NCBI GenBank assembly: GCA_947311745.1
Contig: CAMZLT010000165.1
Span: 1 to 6,817 of the forward strand
Origin: an uncultured Flavobacteriaceae bacterium
GTDB lineage: Bacteria; Bacteroidota; Bacteroidia; Flavobacteriales; Flavobacteriaceae
Direction: 5' to 3'
Length of the DNA: 6,817 nt
Position numbers and translations under genes: made by a program. This document shows, in pieces, positions 4,956 to 6,817 of this stretch; positions within the stretch are counted from its first letter, which is position 1, and every line of letters begins with the position of its first letter. Under the pieces are notes generated by a model, which saw only the letters and a list, made by a program, of their open reading frames with translations, was not told where the DNA came from and ran no database searches.

Positions 4956-6817
4956 TTAATTTCTTAATGGTTTTCCTGTTTTTAGCGTATGTTGAATTCT
5001 TTCAAGAGTTTTCTTTTCGGTAAATAAACTCATAATTGCTTCGCGTTCTAAATCTAAAAGATACTGTTCGGAAACATAAGTTGGTTCGGATAAATCTCCT
5101 CCTGCCATAACATAACCTAATTTATTGGCGATTTTTCTATCGTGTTCGGATGCGTATCGTCCTTTTAATAAAGAATCTGTTCCTACTAAAAACATCCCAA
5201 GAGCTTGTTGTCCTAAAACTCTAACTTTCTGTGGTACTGGTTGTGTGTAACCATCTTCTAACATTTGTATTGCATATCTTTTTGCTGTTGCAATTTGTCT
5301 GTTTTCATTAACAACTACTATATCTTTTCCTTTTTGATAGAATCCCATATCATACGCTTCGTGTGCTGAAGTTGCTACTTTTGCCATTGCAATATTTATA
5401 AATGCATCACGCAATCGGTTTAATTTGACATCGTCTTTTACCCATAAATCGGAAACTCTTTTAGTCATTTCTTTTGTTCCTGCTCCTGCAGGAATAATCC
5501 CTACACCAAATTCAACTAAACCAGTATACGTTTCAGCTGCTGCAACAACTTTATCTACGTGCATACTCATTTCACAAGCACCTCCAAAAGTCATTCCTCT
5601 AGGTGTAATTAAAGTAGGTACAGATGAGTAACGCAAACGCATTACTGTATCTTGAAAATGTTTAACACCAAAAGCTAATTCGTCATAATCCTGTTCAACA
5701 GCCATCATTAGTGCCATTGCTAAATTTGCTCCTACTGAAAAATTTGCTGCTTGATTTCCTAAAATAACAGCTTCGTATTCTTGTTCTGCTAAATCAATTC
5801 CTTTATTGATTGCTGCTAAAACGCCTGCACCTAAAGTATTCATTTTAGAGCGGAATTCTACATTTAAAACACCATCGCCTAAATGCTGAATTGAAGCATC
5901 TGTATTAGCCCAAATTTCTTTGGCTTCGCGAATATTATTCAAAATAATAAACGCATCTTGTCCTGGAATTTTCACATATTTTTTAGAAGGAATATCGTAA
6001 TAATACTTCGCTCCTTCTTTTACGGTATAAAAATTTTCTACTCCTGAATCTAGCATTTCTGCAATCCAAGAAGCTACTTTATATCCTTCTTTTTCCATTA
6101 AGGAAACTCCTTTTTTTACACCAATAGCATCCCAAATTTGAAAAGGACCATGTTCCCATCCAAAACCAGCACGTAACGCATCGTCTAAACGATAGAGTTC
6201 ATCGGATATTTCTGGGATTCTGTTTTGTACATAAGTAAATATTGAAGTGAACGATTTTCTGTAAAATTCTCCTGCTTTATCCATTCCGTTTACCAACACC
6301 TTGAATCTGTCGGTAACATTATCAATTGATTTTGTTAAAGCTAAGGTCGGAAAATTTACTTTTTCTTTAGAACGATATTCTAATGTTTTTAAATCTAATA
6401 CTAAGATTTCTTTTTTACCTTCGGAATTGGTTATTCGTTTATAAAAACCTTGTTTTGTTTTTGAGCCTAACCATTTATTTTCCATCATTTTATTTACAAA
6501 ATCAGGAATTTCAAAAAGATGCTTCATTTCATCTTTTGGACAATTGTCTTTTACACCATTTGCAGTGTGTACCAATGTATCTAATCCTACGACATCTATA
6601 GTACGGAAAGTTGCTGATTTTGGTCTACCGATTAATGGTCCTGTAAGTTTATCTACTTCCTCTACGGTCATATCTAATTCTTTTACAATATGAAAAAGAC
6701 TCATTATACCAAAAATACCTATTCTATTACCTATAAAAGCAGGTGTATCTTTAGCTAAAACAGAAGTTTTACCTAAGAATTTTTCACCATACATCATTAA
6801 GAAATCGGTAACTTCTT
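4956..6817 (-). CDS. fadN: 3-hydroxyacyl-CoA dehydrogenase/enoyl-CoA hydratase fusion (5' end beyond right edge)
   Basis: The frame stays open to the window edge: residues EVTDFL precede the internal MMYGEKF at 6797, so that Met is not the start. Of 619 visible residues (E = 1), 22-34 (DTPAFIGNRIGIF) match the junction between the NAD domain and the C-terminal 3-hydroxyacyl-CoA dehydrogenase domain. That domain runs through about 126 (LGSKTKQGFYKR). A second copy follows (about 200-235, GFGWEHGPFQIWDAIGV). The crotonase domain (about 305-500) has the oxyanion-hole region GNQAANFSVGAN (353-364) and both catalytic glutamates: E415 in GGACEM and E435 in GLVEFGVGIIPAGAG. It thus hydrates 2-enoyl-CoA and oxidises 3-hydroxyacyl-CoA. 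Dehydrogenase first, hydratase last is the B. subtilis FadN order, the reverse of E. coli FadB. The Rossmann GxGxxG and catalytic His/Glu of the dehydrogenase, roughly 180 residues by family length, are outside the window. It is the first visible gene of the operon. Confidence 0.95.
   Translation of the reverse strand, partial: EVTDFLMMYGEKFLGKTSVLAKDTPAFIGNRIGIFGIMSLFHIVKELDMTVEEVDKLTGPLIGRPKSATFRTIDVVGLDTLVHTANGVKDNCPKDEMKHLFEIPDFVNKMMENKWLGSKTKQGFYKRITNSEGKKEILVLDLKTLEYRSKEKVNFPTLALTKSIDNVTDRFKVLVNGMDKAGEFYRKSFTSIFTYVQNRIPEISDELYRLDDALRAGFGWEHGPFQIWDAIGVKKGVSLMEKEGYKVASWIAEMLDSGVENFYTVKEGAKYYYDIPSKKYVKIPGQDAFIILNNIREAKEIWANTDASIQHLGDGVLNVEFRSKMNTLGAGVLAAINKGIDLAEQEYEAVILGNQAANFSVGANLAMALMMAVEQDYDELAFGVKHFQDTVMRLRYSSVPTLITPRGMTFGGACEMSMHVDKVVAAAETYTGLVEFGVGIIPAGAGTKEMTKRVSDLWVKDDVKLNRLRDAFINIAMAKVATSAHEAYDMGFYQKGKDIVVVNENRQIATAKRYAIQMLEDGYTQPVPQKVRVLGQQALGMFLVGTDSLLKGRYASEHDRKIANKLGYVMAGGDLSEPTYVSEQYLLDLEREAIMSLFTEKKTLERIQHTLKTGKPLRN

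Noticed and set aside
4605..4967. 120-codon open frame on the plus strand, hydrophobic at its end
   Set aside because: It lies almost entirely antisense to the well-supported thiolase gene and has no recognisable domain or leader. It is a frame left open by the codon pattern of the opposite strand.
6795..6797. ATG at 6797 as the true start of the HAD/hydratase gene
   Set aside because: The frame continues upstream to the window edge with sensible residues (EVTDFL), and the family has a complete NAD-binding domain before this point. The Met is internal and the gene is truncated by the window.
1..6817. Mobile element, CRISPR array, toxin-antitoxin pair or phage-defence system
   Set aside because: I saw no transposase or integrase sequence, no spaced repeat series, no terminal inverted repeats and no defence domains. 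All long frames are explained by fatty-acid metabolism or a membrane channel.

Overview
The window is AT-rich chromosomal DNA from a member of the Bacteroidota, most probably a flavobacterium. Four things point there. No start has a Shine-Dalgarno sequence, only A/T-rich leaders. Bacteroidota-type -7 boxes (TAnnTTTG) precede two genes. The outer-membrane protein has a signal peptide of the 'FSQ' type. The beta-oxidation proteins have typical flavobacterial sequence character. Every gene lies on the minus strand, so transcription runs from high to low coordinates.

Right part (6817 to 1944): a tight three-gene operon for fatty-acid beta-oxidation. In transcription order it encodes a bifunctional 3-hydroxyacyl-CoA dehydrogenase/enoyl-CoA hydratase (FadN type, N-terminus cut by the window edge), an acetyl-CoA C-acyltransferase (thiolase, FadA), and a long acyl-CoA dehydrogenase with a C-terminal extension (VLCAD/FadE type). 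Gaps are 10 and 26 bp with no visible internal terminator. Together the three proteins cover all four steps of the cycle: FadE desaturates, FadN hydrates and oxidises, FadA cleaves. The gene order and the dehydrogenase-first domain order match the Bacillus subtilis fadN-fadA-fadE operon, not the E. coli fadBA arrangement.

Middle (1943 to 1595): a 349-bp AT-rich spacer with no credible gene. It holds a candidate promoter for the downstream gene, an imperfect palindrome just upstream of it, and a perfect tandem 8-bp repeat. I see no convincing terminator after fadE.

Left part (1594 to 1): a complete FadL/OmpP1-family outer-membrane channel gene, plausibly the uptake route for the long-chain fatty acids that the operon degrades. 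It is followed by a strong symmetric hairpin terminator at 125-158. Beyond it, the first 16 codons of another minus-strand gene enter the window with a GTG start. They carry the Q-motif of a UvrD/PcrA-type helicase, with a -7 box just upstream.

I found no CRISPR array, mobile element, tRNA or rRNA, and no evidence of an undescribed system. This reads as an ordinary metabolic region; the points worth a second look are the regulatory spacer, the unlisted gene start at the left edge and the Bacillus-like operon layout.
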